NCBI GenBank assembly: GCA_030142905.1
Contig: JASJOG010000018.1
Coordinates: 2,673,001 to 2,737,000, forward strand
DNA length: 64,000 bases
Direction: 5' to 3'
DNA from: Heliopora coerulea
Taxonomy: Eukaryota; Cnidaria; Anthozoa; Scleralcyonacea; Helioporidae
How positions within the stretch are numbered: position 1 is the first letter of the stretch; each line of letters begins with the position of its first letter. Shown here one piece after another: positions 35,101 to 38,059 of the stretch. The translations under genes were made by a program, and so were the position numbers. Under the pieces are notes generated by a model. It did no database searches. It had not been told where the DNA came from and saw only the letters and a program-made list of their open reading frames with translations.

Positions 35101-37523
35101 GAAAGCACCCGACTTAAAAGCAAAAAAATTAAAGACGGATAATTTGAAGAGATTCCTGGCCAGGAGGAGATGGCAGGTACCTTTGACTAATTTGTTGATG
35201 ATAGGAAATGGTTCGAGGTTGGAGTAACTGTTAACGTTTTTATTAATCAATGGATTGTTCTAAATCAATGAGTGCAATAAACACTCTTAAAGTTTACTGA
35301 AATCAAAACGTACGAAAATATCTTTGTTTTCAAACTTTAATGAGATATGGGTTATTTTCTATAGTAATTCCTTTCAGGAAAAATAGCTTTTCGAGCTTCA
35401 GTAATTTGAGGTACTCCTAGAAGGGGCAGTGTATATGGTAAAAGGTTGCTATTGAACCCATATGACATTATATACAGTAATTGTAACACCAGCAATCAAA
35501 TTTAATCAATTTGTTATGCTCATGTTGAAGTCTTTATTTATTTAATGAGGGTCAGGGGTGGCGCCAGAGGGAGGGCAGAGTGGGCTACAACACCCCATCG
35601 AAAAATAATGATGTTTTGGACCCTCAAACAAGAAAATTATAAACGGGCCGTGGTACTGGCCCCCCTCTAGGGAACGCTAGCCCCTGCGTCGGGGAATTCC
35701 TGGCGCAATCCCTGATGAGGGTAAACGCGAAATAGTTGAAAATGCTAATAAACGTTGTGGCCTTCAAATGAACAAGTAATTAATACAGCAAATACAGGTG
35801 GAAGAAGTATTTTAAAATAAAAATGACATGAAAATCTAACTAATTTAAAAAAGTGCCTACAAAATAAAATTCAATAAAATAATCTATGAAAATCGTAACA
35901 AAAAGATCAGAGCCCAGCTCAGAATTCTTATAATCTCAGAACCTATAATTACAATATGTAATTATAGATTCATATATATAGTTTTTTCTCGTCTCTGTAA
36001 ACCTACACTCTGAAGATGTTGCACGAGGCAACGAAACGTCAGTAAATATGTTTTAAAACTTTTTGACTTGCCTATTTCACTATGGCGATACACCTAAGAA
36101 TTCTGAGCTGGGCTCTGATCTTTTTGTTACGAATACGCTTTCCGCCCGGAAAATCAATAGCCAAGATTATTACTAATCTATGAAAACTTAATAACATCAA
36201 TTGATCCGGTAAAAAAGAATTCTAAGAGAAGGTCTAAAAGACTTACCAGTGTTCTGTATTCTAATTTCAAGAGGCAAAGAGTTCCATAACCGACATGTGA
36301 TAATAGTGAAGATCCAGTCTCCTGTTTTGAGTATAAAACATGGACAAATGAAACTTAGGATAAAGTCTAGTTGCCTGAGAGTGCGATTGACTATTTAATT
36401 AAAGATTATTCATTAACATGATAGCACACATGCGAAGTTCTCTTAAATGCTAAGGTGTACTAAGCGATCTTAGATTTGTGGTAAAAAAGAATCCAGTATA
36501 ATTTGTTAAACAATGTAACAGATCACGGCTCGGCATCTCGAATGACCCTGGCGGCTCTATTCTGTAAACGAAGAAATTTATGAAGATTGTTCTTATAACA
36601 GTCATGCCACACAACATTAACATTGCATTCATATCTGACTTAAACATAACGTAATAAAATAATAGATGCTGCTTCAGAGAAAGGCACCATTTGATATTAT
36701 TCAACGTTTCAATATGCTGTGACAAACACTATCAATGTGACACGTGAAACTAAACTCACTGTCAATCTTCTGGCCAAGAACTTCAGCTGATCTAACTTGA
36801 TCGAAAAAATATGTGAATAATCTCAGTTCTTCATCCACAAGGTTGACTTTTTTTAGACAGGCCCTTCCTGGTAATAAGGGTTCTCTTAGTCCTTGTCTCA
36901 CCAATTTTCCACATTTTGTGAAATCCGAAGAATGTTGACCTGTAGATCGAGGTGGTCATTAATGAGTATGATAAATGTGACTGGTCCAAGGATGCTCCCC
37001 TTAGGTACTCCATGTGAAACATACATTTTTTCGGACTTTTTGCTGTCAATAGAAAGGAAATACTGTCTGTTACTAAAATAAGACTGGAACCACTGCTGTG
37101 AATGAGTATCTAGTCTATACGTTTCCAACCTTAAACCAAAGTATTTTATGGTCCACCATGTCAAAAGCTTAACGATAATCAACAAGCACCAGAAAGCTTC
37201 CTTGATTTTATCCAGTTTATAAAATTTTCTATGCCGTGATATCTGCAAAATCCAGATTGCTGTCTGAAAGTAAAGTTGTTGTGGCTCAGATAACTATGGA
37301 GACAGCTATAGACATGTCTCTCGAGGACCTTGGATGGAACGGGAAGCACAGATATTGGACGGTAGTTATGAACGTCTTATCGGTCCTAACTCTGATACAG
37401 TTAATCTGTGAGTCAGTTTGTCTGTTTATTAGTTAACAATAATTATATTTGCTTTTTCAGAAAACAGGAAATGCTCTTCGCGCAATAACTAAACTGGGAT
37501 CTATGAAGAAAACAATGAAATAA
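337..37523 (+). CDS. Myosin light chain kinase-like Ca2+/calmodulin-dependent Ser/Thr kinase (3' part, 9 exons)
   Basis: Nine exons join in phase: 337-537, 2032-2170, 3529-3658, 3754-3802, 4438-4464, 7030-7188, 16625-16670, 35102-35176 and 37461-37523. Every intron is GT/AG. The product would phosphorylate protein substrates in the cytoplasm, by family most likely the myosin regulatory light chain. Visible landmarks in order are GKFGTV (glycine loop end), AAK (ATP lysine), the alphaC region KEIN, HLDLKPEN (catalytic loop in the MLCK/CaMK style), DFG, GTPEFVAPE, a subdomain XI arginine, and a basic tail [18 protein letters not shown]. That tail matches the autoinhibitory/calmodulin-binding segment of MLCKs. 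The protein stops about a dozen residues after the tail, so it lacks the C-terminal Ig (telokin-like) domain of vertebrate smooth-muscle MLCK. The 5' exons are outside the window. Intron 7 (18.4 kb) and intron 6 (9.4 kb) are packed with transposons. A twitchin/titin-type or DAPK-type kinase is less likely because of the tail. Confidence 0.88.
791..967 (-). repeat. tRNA-derived SINE-like unit, copy 1
   Basis: A 177-bp unit repeated at 1031-1207 in the same orientation, 240 bp on. On the minus strand it holds a 72-nt tRNA-like head (909 to 838) with a 7-bp acceptor stem, a D stem GCTC/GAGC, and A-box and B-box (GGTTCGATCCC) promoter elements. The tRNA-like part is flanked by non-tRNA sequence shared between copies. 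Confidence 0.75.
1031..1207 (-). repeat. tRNA-derived SINE-like unit, copy 2 (left arm of foldback)
   Basis: The second direct copy; its tRNA-like head spans 1149 to 1078 on the minus strand. Together with upstream sequence from about 986 it forms the left arm of a large inverted repeat whose right arm is about 1226-1407. Several substitutions separate it from copy 1. Confidence 0.75.
1226..1407 (+). repeat. tRNA-derived SINE-like unit, copy 3, inverted
   Basis: Plus-strand copy with its tRNA-like head at 1243-1314. The order is acceptor 5' strand at 1243-1249, D stem, degenerate anticodon stem, T arm with the B box near 1294-1305, and acceptor 3' strand at 1308-1314. The would-be anticodon loop has C where U33 should be and one stem mismatch, so it is a SINE head or pseudo-tRNA rather than a working tRNA. 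The right flank repeats the flank of copy 2 in reverse. Confidence 0.75.
2032..2170 (+). CDS. MLCK-like exon: subdomains V-VIb
   Basis: The exon begins after ...CGACAG and ends before GTAAGC. It completes a Leu codon and continues [10 protein letters not shown], then runs to the start of the catalytic loop, HLDLK. The HLDLK form, rather than HRDLK, is typical of MLCK/DAPK-type kinases. Confidence 0.87.
2171..3528 (+). other. Kinase intron 2, no features seen
   Basis: Intron between the HLDLK and PENV exons. It contains only short open frames without recognisable motifs, and I see no repeats or RNA genes. Confidence 0.6.
3529..3658 (+). CDS. MLCK-like exon: catalytic loop end, DFG, activation segment
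   Basis: The acceptor is TTCATAG and the donor is GTTAGT at 3659. It encodes PENV, then the Mg-binding DFG (IDFGMSR) and GTPEFV. Together with the previous exon it forms the full HLDLKPEN motif. Confidence 0.88.
3754..3802 (+). CDS. MLCK-like exon: APE motif
   Basis: A 49-bp exon after a 95-bp intron. It completes Ala and gives [10 protein letters not shown]...SDM, with a split Trp codon at its end. It corresponds to the end of the activation segment and the start of alphaF (DMW). Confidence 0.87.
4438..4464 (+). CDS. MLCK-like micro-exon (27 bp)
   Basis: Only 27 bp, between ATTGCAG and GTAAGT. It encodes (W)SIGVITYV and splits a Leu codon with the next exon, matching the W-S-x-G-V-x-x-Y-x-L core of alphaF. 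Both junctions preserve the frame. Confidence 0.83.
5601..5803. mobile_element. hAT-type MITE (203 bp)
   Basis: The ends are inverted repeats: CAGTGGCGTAACTAG at the left, and the reverse complement of CAGTAGCGTAACTAG at the right. CAGNGGCG ends are typical of hAT elements. The 8 bp on each side agree at only 5 of 8 positions, so the copy is probably old. There is no coding capacity. Confidence 0.65.
6430..6900. repeat. Degenerate ~62-bp tandem repeat
   Basis: About four to five diverged units recur every 60-65 bp, each with a GAGATANCCACTT-like core followed by a GGTANCTC/TGACC-like block (cores near 6489, 6558, 6614 and 6671). Upstream (6190-6300) a GAAACGTTGG box next to TATAAATAG resembles Penelope-like element ends, so this may be a retroelement remnant. 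Confidence 0.4.
7030..7188 (+). CDS. MLCK-like exon: subdomains IX-XI
   Basis: The acceptor is CATTTTAG and the donor is GTAAGT at 7189. It encodes [15 protein letters not shown] and the later stretch [13 protein letters not shown], closely following MLCK subdomains IX-XI. The 3' end of a CR1-like retroelement begins about a dozen bases beyond the donor. Confidence 0.88.
7200..8298 (-). mobile_element. 5'-truncated CR1-like non-LTR retrotransposon, C-terminal RT part
   Basis: On the minus strand the RT reads from YINDLPNC just before the polymerase box FADYTN (the second catalytic Asp is changed to Tyr) at the start of the 223-codon open stretch 8244-7573. It continues through an LGVIID box and the thumb region. 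A frameshift near 7580 leads to a final frame 7592-7398 with the CR1-type C-terminal motif [11 protein letters not shown] microsatellite-like tail (7200-7235, rich in TAAA/TTAC) marks the 3' end. The 5' end is lost at about 8298. The lost Asp and the frameshift make it inactive. Confidence 0.75.
8299..9210 (+). other. Kinase intron 6 segment, few features
   Basis: No coding motif apart from a decayed hammerhead-like PLE end at 8618-8655 (listed separately). Confidence 0.5.
8618..8655 (-). ncRNA. Decayed hammerhead-like motif of a Penelope-like element
   Basis: The minus strand reads CTGATGA (8650-8644), then a possible stem AGAGGC/GCTTCT with loop GTT, then AAATGTC where GAAACGTC would be expected. 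Both changes from the hammerhead pattern are transitions (G to A, C to T). The surrounding minus-strand sequence translates as [12 protein letters not shown], which resembles translated PLE ends. Probably a dead ribozyme. Confidence 0.45.
9211..9236. repeat. (TA)n microsatellite
   Basis: An uninterrupted TA dinucleotide tract directly bordering the outer end of the left Penelope-like copy. Confidence 0.95.
9242..11425 (-). mobile_element. Penelope-like element, minus copy (5'-truncated, split by a MITE)
   Basis: Minus-strand remnant of a PLE with RT and GIY-YIG endonuclease. From right to left there is an RT box [11 protein letters not shown] (about 11390-11350), a degraded palm motif near 11250, the thumb with [14 protein letters not shown] (11138-10926), the linker (10887-10504) with a [10 protein letters not shown] cysteine box, and the nuclease start VVYLIRC...IYVG (10522-10232). 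It then continues after a MITE insertion in 9489-9242. Stop codons and frameshifts are scattered throughout. Together with the plus copy 11428-12355 it forms a large inverted repeat. Confidence 0.8.
9490..10328. mobile_element. hAT-type non-autonomous element (839 bp) with 8-bp TSD
   Basis: Inserted in the PLE nuclease region. The ends CCGTGGCGGCT... and ...AGCCGCCACTG are inverted repeats of the hAT type. Perfect 8-bp direct repeats ATTTCTTC flank it (9482-9489 and 10329-10336), which is the hAT signature, and removing the insert restores the PLE reading. I see no transposase motif inside. Confidence 0.85.
11428..12355 (+). mobile_element. Penelope-like element, plus copy (linker and GIY-YIG)
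   Basis: Head-to-head partner of the minus copy. It starts in the RT thumb (SVPYG with a small internal deletion), then has the linker frame 11548-11931 (identical over 127 codons to the minus copy's linker) and, after a -1 type frame change, the nuclease 11913-12224 with VVYLIRC, IYVGNT and a C-terminal [13 protein letters not shown] block. It ends in the tail shared with 9242-9490. Unlike the minus copy it carries no MITE, so the MITE arrived after the inverted pair formed or hit only one arm. Confidence 0.82.
12317..12447 (+). repeat. Direct tandem duplication of the PLE tail (~65 bp x 2)
   Basis: A block starting TTGATTTTATTCAAG and ending TTTTTAAACTTTAGG occurs twice in a row, practically without differences. 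A second (TA)n tract follows at 12473-12511. Confidence 0.85.
12473..12511. repeat. (TA)n microsatellite
   Basis: About 39 bp of pure TA at the outer border of the plus PLE copy. Confidence 0.95.
12539..12578 (-). ncRNA. Hammerhead-ribozyme-like motif, stem I partly lost
   Basis: The minus strand reads CTGATGA (12577-12571), stem II CGCA/TGCG with loop TAGT, GAA, stem III ACT/AGT with a 3-nt loop, then A and GCGAC. All core boxes of a hammerhead are present. The 5' strand of stem I is replaced by the adjoining TA repeat (12579-12601), so the ribozyme is incomplete. The motif lies between two (TA)n tracts and is closely related to 52611-52654. Confidence 0.6.
13323..13670 (-). pseudogene. Gypsy retropepsin (aspartic protease) fragment
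   Basis: A 115-codon open stretch of the gypsy element with the aspartic protease box [11 protein letters not shown] near residue 11, which would supply one catalytic Asp of a homodimeric protease. A second box [11 protein letters not shown] sits near residue 80, where the flap-distal hydrophobic motif is expected. It is part of a dead element. Confidence 0.75.
14176..14484 (-). pseudogene. Gypsy gag fragment
   Basis: A 102-codon open stretch resembling the capsid-type gag of gypsy elements (a helical region with [18 protein letters not shown]). Upstream of it the sequence folds back on itself (14343-14496), so the N-terminal reading is scrambled. Confidence 0.65.
14343..14496. repeat. Inverted repeat within gypsy gag
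   Basis: Two arms of about 75 bp (14343-14418 and 14421-14496) are reverse complements with a few mismatches and a 2-bp spacer. Both arms are gag sequence, so the gene is locally duplicated in reverse. Confidence 0.85.
14922..15020 (+). pseudogene. Non-LTR RT N-terminal fragment
   Basis: A short plus-strand reading [19 protein letters not shown] matches the conserved RT motif before the fingers in CR1/Jockey-like LINEs. It is cut after 33 codons by the hAT MITE at 15029. Sequence between 14620 and 14921 shows nothing recognisable. Confidence 0.55.
15029..15574. mobile_element. hAT-type MITE (546 bp)
   Basis: The ends CAGTGGCGGATTAAT... and ...CTTGATCCGCCACTG form TIRs. The flanking 8-bp repeats TCCCTACA / TTCCTACA match at 7 of 8 positions. 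The subterminal sequence is GC-rich (GGGGCCCCG-like at both ends). No coding motif. Confidence 0.85.
15583..16235 (+). mobile_element. Penelope-like element C-terminal remnant (GIY-YIG)
   Basis: Reading across frameshifts on the plus strand gives an N-part [17 protein letters not shown]...[11 protein letters not shown], then a cysteine-rich [21 protein letters not shown], which contains the YIG half of a GIY-YIG nuclease, and a C-terminal VIKGGID-like block. Several stops interrupt it. Whether it continues the RT piece before the MITE is not certain. Confidence 0.6.
16625..16670 (+). CDS. MLCK-like exon: subdomain XI arginine
   Basis: A 46-bp exon between CTGTATAG and GTAAGT. Joined to the previous exon it reads [16 protein letters not shown], the kinase C-terminal motif with the conserved Arg. 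The preceding intron is 9.4 kb and full of retroelements. Confidence 0.86.
17095..17744. mobile_element. Tc1/mariner-like MITE (650 bp)
   Basis: TIRs of at least 22 bp begin CCGTAAACTGCGG and differ at one position between ends. The element is flanked by TA on both sides (17093-17094, 17745-17746), the Tc1/mariner target duplication. No transposase is visible. Confidence 0.8.
17915..19829. mobile_element. Non-autonomous hAT element with tandem-repeat core (1.9 kb)
   Basis: The TIR CAGTGGCGAAGCT occurs at both ends, and a perfect 8-bp target duplication TGAGTAGA flanks it (17907-17914, 19830-19837). Both subterminal regions carry short CATGACCAG-type repeats. The middle (about 18488-19195) is an array of ~150-bp tandem repeats. 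I see no transposase motif. Confidence 0.88.
18488..19195. repeat. ~150-bp tandem repeat array (about 4.5 units)
   Basis: Units start near 18571, 18725, 18873, 19027 and 19185 with the recurring words CAGCAACTTGTCTA, AATCAGCAAAA, AATGTATAAATGTCATAA and TTCCAGATGATACAG. Units differ by substitutions and small indels. The array lies wholly inside the hAT element. Confidence 0.85.
19838..20623 (+). other. Intronic spacer, nothing recognised
   Basis: Between the hAT element and the Harbinger MITE. No motif, repeat or RNA gene seen. Confidence 0.5.
20624..21267. mobile_element. PIF/Harbinger-type MITE rich in GCGATCG
   Basis: TIRs of about 30 bp begin AGGCTAGTTTCCATATAATC and are flanked by the 3-bp duplication TAA (20621-20623, 21268-21270), the PIF/Harbinger signature. 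The ends are filled with more than a dozen overlapping CAGCGATCG/GATCGTCAGC words, and the TATATGGAAAC end motif is repeated internally near 20690, 20810 and 21150. The centre encodes a truncated MADF protein. Confidence 0.85.
20934..21101 (+). pseudogene. Truncated MADF/Myb-SANT-like accessory protein of Harbinger
   Basis: A 55-codon ORF starting [20 protein letters not shown], the beginning of a MADF-type DNA-binding domain like those of Harbinger-associated second proteins. After KFGLEPSTA it diverges to a stop at 21099-21101, so only about the first two helices remain. It shows that the MITE derives by internal deletion from an autonomous two-gene Harbinger. Confidence 0.65.
21873..23195 (-). 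pseudogene. hAT transposase C-terminal part (dimerisation domain)
   Basis: A 440-codon open stretch whose usable part starts at [11 protein letters not shown] after what looks like a splice acceptor (TTTTTGTCAG on the minus strand). It contains [22 protein letters not shown] and, near the C-terminus, the hAT dimerisation block [17 protein letters not shown] followed by [17 protein letters not shown]. The family is the TTF-zinc-finger (ZMYM-like) hAT group. The upstream part with the first catalytic Asp is absent, so it is non-functional. Confidence 0.8.
23391..23850 (-). pseudogene. hAT transposase N-terminal part (TTF-type zinc finger)
   Basis: The minus-strand frame 23850-23425 contains [19 protein letters not shown], then [10 protein letters not shown] and [15 protein letters not shown], the pattern of a TTF-type zinc finger found at the start of such hAT transposases. 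The end of the frame is replaced by a 40-bp palindrome (23472-23511). It is separated from the C-terminal block by non-coding sequence. Confidence 0.7.
23472..23511. repeat. Perfect 40-bp palindrome
   Basis: The sequence starting GATACATCCCTCGGGGCC reads the same on the other strand, arms meeting without a real loop. It sits in the degraded hAT transposase reading frame. Confidence 0.8.
23871..24850 (+). other. Spacer between hAT element and RLE array
   Basis: AT-rich sequence. Only short frames without motifs are present. Confidence 0.5.
24860..24901 (+). repeat. (AAT)n/(AAC)n microsatellite, left border of RLE array
   Basis: AATAATAATAACAATAAC-type repeats lead directly into the start of retrotransposon A. 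Confidence 0.9.
24902..27004 (+). CDS. RLE-type non-LTR retrotransposon A: reverse transcriptase, fused to part of B
   Basis: An uninterrupted 700-codon ORF that would act in target-primed reverse transcription. Motifs in order are [12 protein letters not shown] (about residue 80), [39 protein letters not shown] and the catalytic FMDD (Asp317-Asp318). A thumb region and a CCHC zinc finger (C641, C644, H653, C658) follow. This architecture belongs to the restriction-like-endonuclease LINEs (R2/R4/NeSL/CRE group). A's own endonuclease is missing. At about codon 660, just after the zinc finger, the frame continues into the palm ([11 protein letters not shown]) of a different copy, B, where the first Asp is Gly. 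The copy is 5'-truncated, as it starts directly after (AAT)n; the first Met may not be the native start. Confidence 0.8.
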   Translation: MSDAKKFYRKVGRETINVRDTPDIEEVEKFWRNIWSSDKEYNIYAKWIKNSEVKNVNVPEQAWEDITSEDVNCTLTKAQKWKSPGKDKVSNFWFQALNESHSLLAEQLSEMLRNTLKSPQWMIESVTYLLPKTSDTKNHKSYRPITCLSTTYKLTSILAERIYNFLDNNELFPIEQKGCRKGSYGCKDQLLINKTILENCKLKHCNLSMAWIDYRKAFDSVPHDWILKSLEIYKVSPVIVNFLRSNMKLWKTNLFLYHQQETLKSNPINITCGIFQGDSLSPLLFCLALFPLSLELNNTGYGYKIGNRNIDHLFFMDDLKLFAKNDEHLEGLLQRVRLFSDDISMSFGLDKCAKTFKRGKLVHSANVCLDINNVIRDLDQEEVYKYLGINEGNGIQHSNLKKKIRKEFYRRARSVLKTELNSANRIETINTLAIPVVTYSFNIINWTVIDIKKLDIKVWKLLTTNRIHHPKSNVDRLYIPRKEGGRGLIQLELTYKTTTIGLEKYFDSSNDWMLQLVKQHEHSKKAHSVIKESEKYKRDLGVEINIDEDLNCTKQAKIVKKAAKKEGLKQIKENWEKKPPPRPVPHPYQQCDVDLLNTHQWLRGAGLKAETEGYIIAAQDQSLFTRNFQAEILRNGVNPNCRFCNKHKETIDHLVSGCPVFMGDLKLFGKNEKQVDILVKTVRIFNNDTGMEFELVNVLC
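26998..27687 (+). pseudogene. Retrotransposon B RT thumb region
   Basis: A 229-codon open stretch continuing the RT of copy B, with [26 protein letters not shown] and [11 protein letters not shown] (equivalent to GGRGLI in copy A). It stops just before the segment that would link it to the zinc finger. Confidence 0.75.
27739..28344 (+). pseudogene. Retrotransposon B zinc finger and restriction-like endonuclease
   Basis: A 201-codon stretch starting with a CCHC finger ([18 protein letters not shown]), followed by the PD-(D/E)XK type endonuclease: KVLWDFKI, then PD at residues 91-92 (RPDIVV), then INIACPFD. In the sister copies this last box reads IDIA, so the second acidic residue is Asn here (residue 107), which should weaken catalysis. 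The enzyme would nick the target DNA. Confidence 0.8.
28398..28442 (+). repeat. (AAT)n microsatellite between retrotransposons B and C
   Basis: AATAATAATAGTAATAAC followed by pure AAT units, ending where element C's 5' UTR-like sequence starts. Confidence 0.9.
28443..32118 (+). mobile_element. RLE-type non-LTR retrotransposon C, near full length but decayed
   Basis: The 5' UTR-like block 28455-28700 (TTCAGCCTAC, CCTTTGGCAAGTGCC) recurs at the start of element D. It is followed by an N-terminal DNA-binding-like region ([21 protein letters not shown]), a charged linker, RT ([13 protein letters not shown] near 30320, [11 protein letters not shown] near 30720, [12 protein letters not shown] near 31080), a degraded zinc finger (about 31470-31520) and the endonuclease (31648-31863). 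Multiple stops and frameshifts are present, and the YxDD box itself appears deleted (RT jumps from LGKEN to the thumb near 30825). The tail ends in (AAT)n at 32119-32160. Confidence 0.78.
31648..31863 (+). pseudogene. Retrotransposon C restriction-like endonuclease fragment
   Basis: [20 protein letters not shown] and [12 protein letters not shown] keep the PD...D pattern, so the catalytic acids are intact in this copy even though the element is otherwise broken. It ends at a stop after RPELKRL. Confidence 0.75.
32119..32160 (+). repeat. (AAT)n microsatellite after retrotransposon C
   Basis: Ten or more AAT/AAC units. Confidence 0.9.
32161..33110 (+). mobile_element. RLE retrotransposon 5'-region fragments (D and a short neighbour)
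   Basis: 32162-32283 is a short unique piece enclosed by (AAT)n on both sides. From 32299 the sequence matches the 5' UTR block of element C (CAGCCTACTACAGGAATGTGGACG...CCTTTGGCAAGTGCCA) but diverges to a long GC-richer leader with no RT. It ends at another short (AAT)n at about 33108-33122. Confidence 0.65.
33123..33918 (+). mobile_element. RLE retrotransposon E (5'-truncated, zinc finger and endonuclease)
   Basis: Starts inside the zinc finger ([13 protein letters not shown]) directly after (AAT)n and continues as 33217-33498 ([28 protein letters not shown]). After a stop it reads [19 protein letters not shown] (33517-33702). The Pro of the PD box is Ser, but the Asp is kept. The tail ends in (AAT)n at 33919-33945. 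33760-33800 also carries a decayed CTGACGA...GAAAA hammerhead-like remnant on the minus strand. Confidence 0.75.
33919..33945 (+). repeat. (AAT)n microsatellite, right border of RLE array
   Basis: Eight AAT units followed by ATATAAG. Confidence 0.9.
35102..35176 (+). CDS. MLCK-like exon: autoinhibitory/calmodulin-binding segment
   Basis: A 75-bp, phase-0 exon between ACTTATTAG and GTACCT, after an 18.4-kb intron. It encodes a lysine/arginine-rich helix ending [11 protein letters not shown], which aligns with the start of the MLCK calmodulin-binding helix (an ARRKWQ-like pattern). Confidence 0.85.
35553..35714. mobile_element. hAT-type MITE (162 bp) with perfect 8-bp TSD
   Basis: The ends CAGGGGTGGCGCCAG... 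and ...CTGGCGCAATCCCTG are imperfect TIRs. The direct repeat ATGAGGGT flanks it at 35545-35552 and 35715-35722. It lies in the last kinase intron. Confidence 0.85.
35891..36133. repeat. Foldback element with ~37-bp inverted ends enclosing a hammerhead motif
   Basis: The left arm (35891-35931) is the reverse complement of the right arm (36092-36133); shared words are GTAACAAAAAGATCAG and GAGCCCAGCTCAGAATT. The roughly 160-bp interior contains the plus-strand hammerhead-like motif at 36007-36043. It resembles two fused, inverted PLE ends. Confidence 0.75.
36007..36043 (+). ncRNA. Hammerhead-ribozyme-like motif
   Basis: Core box CTGAAGA (36010-36016), a T, stem II GTTGC/GCAAC (36018-36022, 36028-36032) with loop ACGAG, GAA (36033-36035), the minimal self-complementary stem III ACGT, then C as the cleavage nucleotide (36040). 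Stem I is ACT/AGT, only 3 bp. The very short stem III is typical of hammerheads in Penelope-like elements, which may act as dimers. Confidence 0.65.
36230..37250 (-). mobile_element. CR1/RTE-like non-LTR RT fragment
   Basis: Minus-strand frames 37248-36898 contain [20 protein letters not shown] and [20 protein letters not shown] (RT boxes B/C region), followed by frameshifted thumb and C-terminal parts (36904-36701, [16 protein letters not shown]; 36725-36450, [13 protein letters not shown]). The palm YADD box is not seen in frame. Dead fragment in the last kinase intron. Confidence 0.7.
37461..37523 (+). CDS. MLCK-like terminal exon
   Basis: The acceptor is a pyrimidine-rich TTTTTCAG. The exon encodes [20 protein letters not shown] and a TAA stop at 37521-37523. 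The KTGNAxRAI stretch is the second half of the MLCK calmodulin-binding helix, which confirms the joint with exon 35102-35176. AATAAA occurs across the stop codon and again near 37816. Confidence 0.86.
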   Translation, partial: KTGNALRAITKLGSMKKTMK

Positions 37524-37918
37524 ACACAAGCCTATCACTGATTTACCGAATGGATAGACACATTTTTATATTAATAAGACTTCAATTTTTTTTGTTTCAA
37601 AATTAGAATAGTCATGTTACTCCAAAATTGTGAAATCTAATGTCAGAACCCTAGGAATGACGGATGAATTATCTCACGGATGACGTCGTAGCATTCTCGA
37701 TTTGTATTTAATAACCTGGAGTAGAATATTACTAGATAGTTATGCCTGTTTTAGGTACCTTATTATGGGCTCACATATGTAAAATCAGTTTTTGCATAAC
37801 CAAAGAGCATATTCAAATAAAATAATCATATTTGTGGACATATCGATTTGAATATACGTTTTTGTTGATAACACTTTAAGCCTATTACACACAATCAGAT
37901 TTTTAACTGATTTACTGG
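37524..37918 (+). other. Region downstream of the kinase stop
   Basis: The likely 3' UTR, with AATAAA near 37816, then AT-rich spacer. Near 37882 the words ATTACACACAATCAG might be the left end of the THAP-DDE element, since a related ACACACGATCCAAT word occurs inverted near 42905-42920. The match is weak. Confidence 0.4.
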
Positions 37919-38059
37919 ATGCAATTTATCGGCTCTGGCAAATCCGCTCACGTGTCCTGCCATACGACGAATGGGTTGTTAGATGAAGATACACCGATTC
38001 AGCTTAAGACCGGAAGTTGCATGAAAGCGAGGCCTATCTTTCGCGGGAATCTCATAAAC

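Larger units (their letters stand above)
16671..35101 (+). other. Kinase intron 7 (18.4 kb), transposon-filled
   Basis: Between the subdomain XI exon and the calmodulin-binding exon. It contains, in order, a Tc1-like MITE, a hAT element with satellite core, a Harbinger MITE, a broken hAT transposase and the RLE retrotransposon array. The last stretch (33946-35101) is AT-rich with no features seen. Confidence 0.8.

Noticed and set aside
37919..38059. 47-codon N-terminal extension of the THAP transposase
   Set aside because: The sequence before MASSSKQK lacks similarity to THAP proteins, and THAP domains normally sit at the very N-terminus, so the second Met is preferred.
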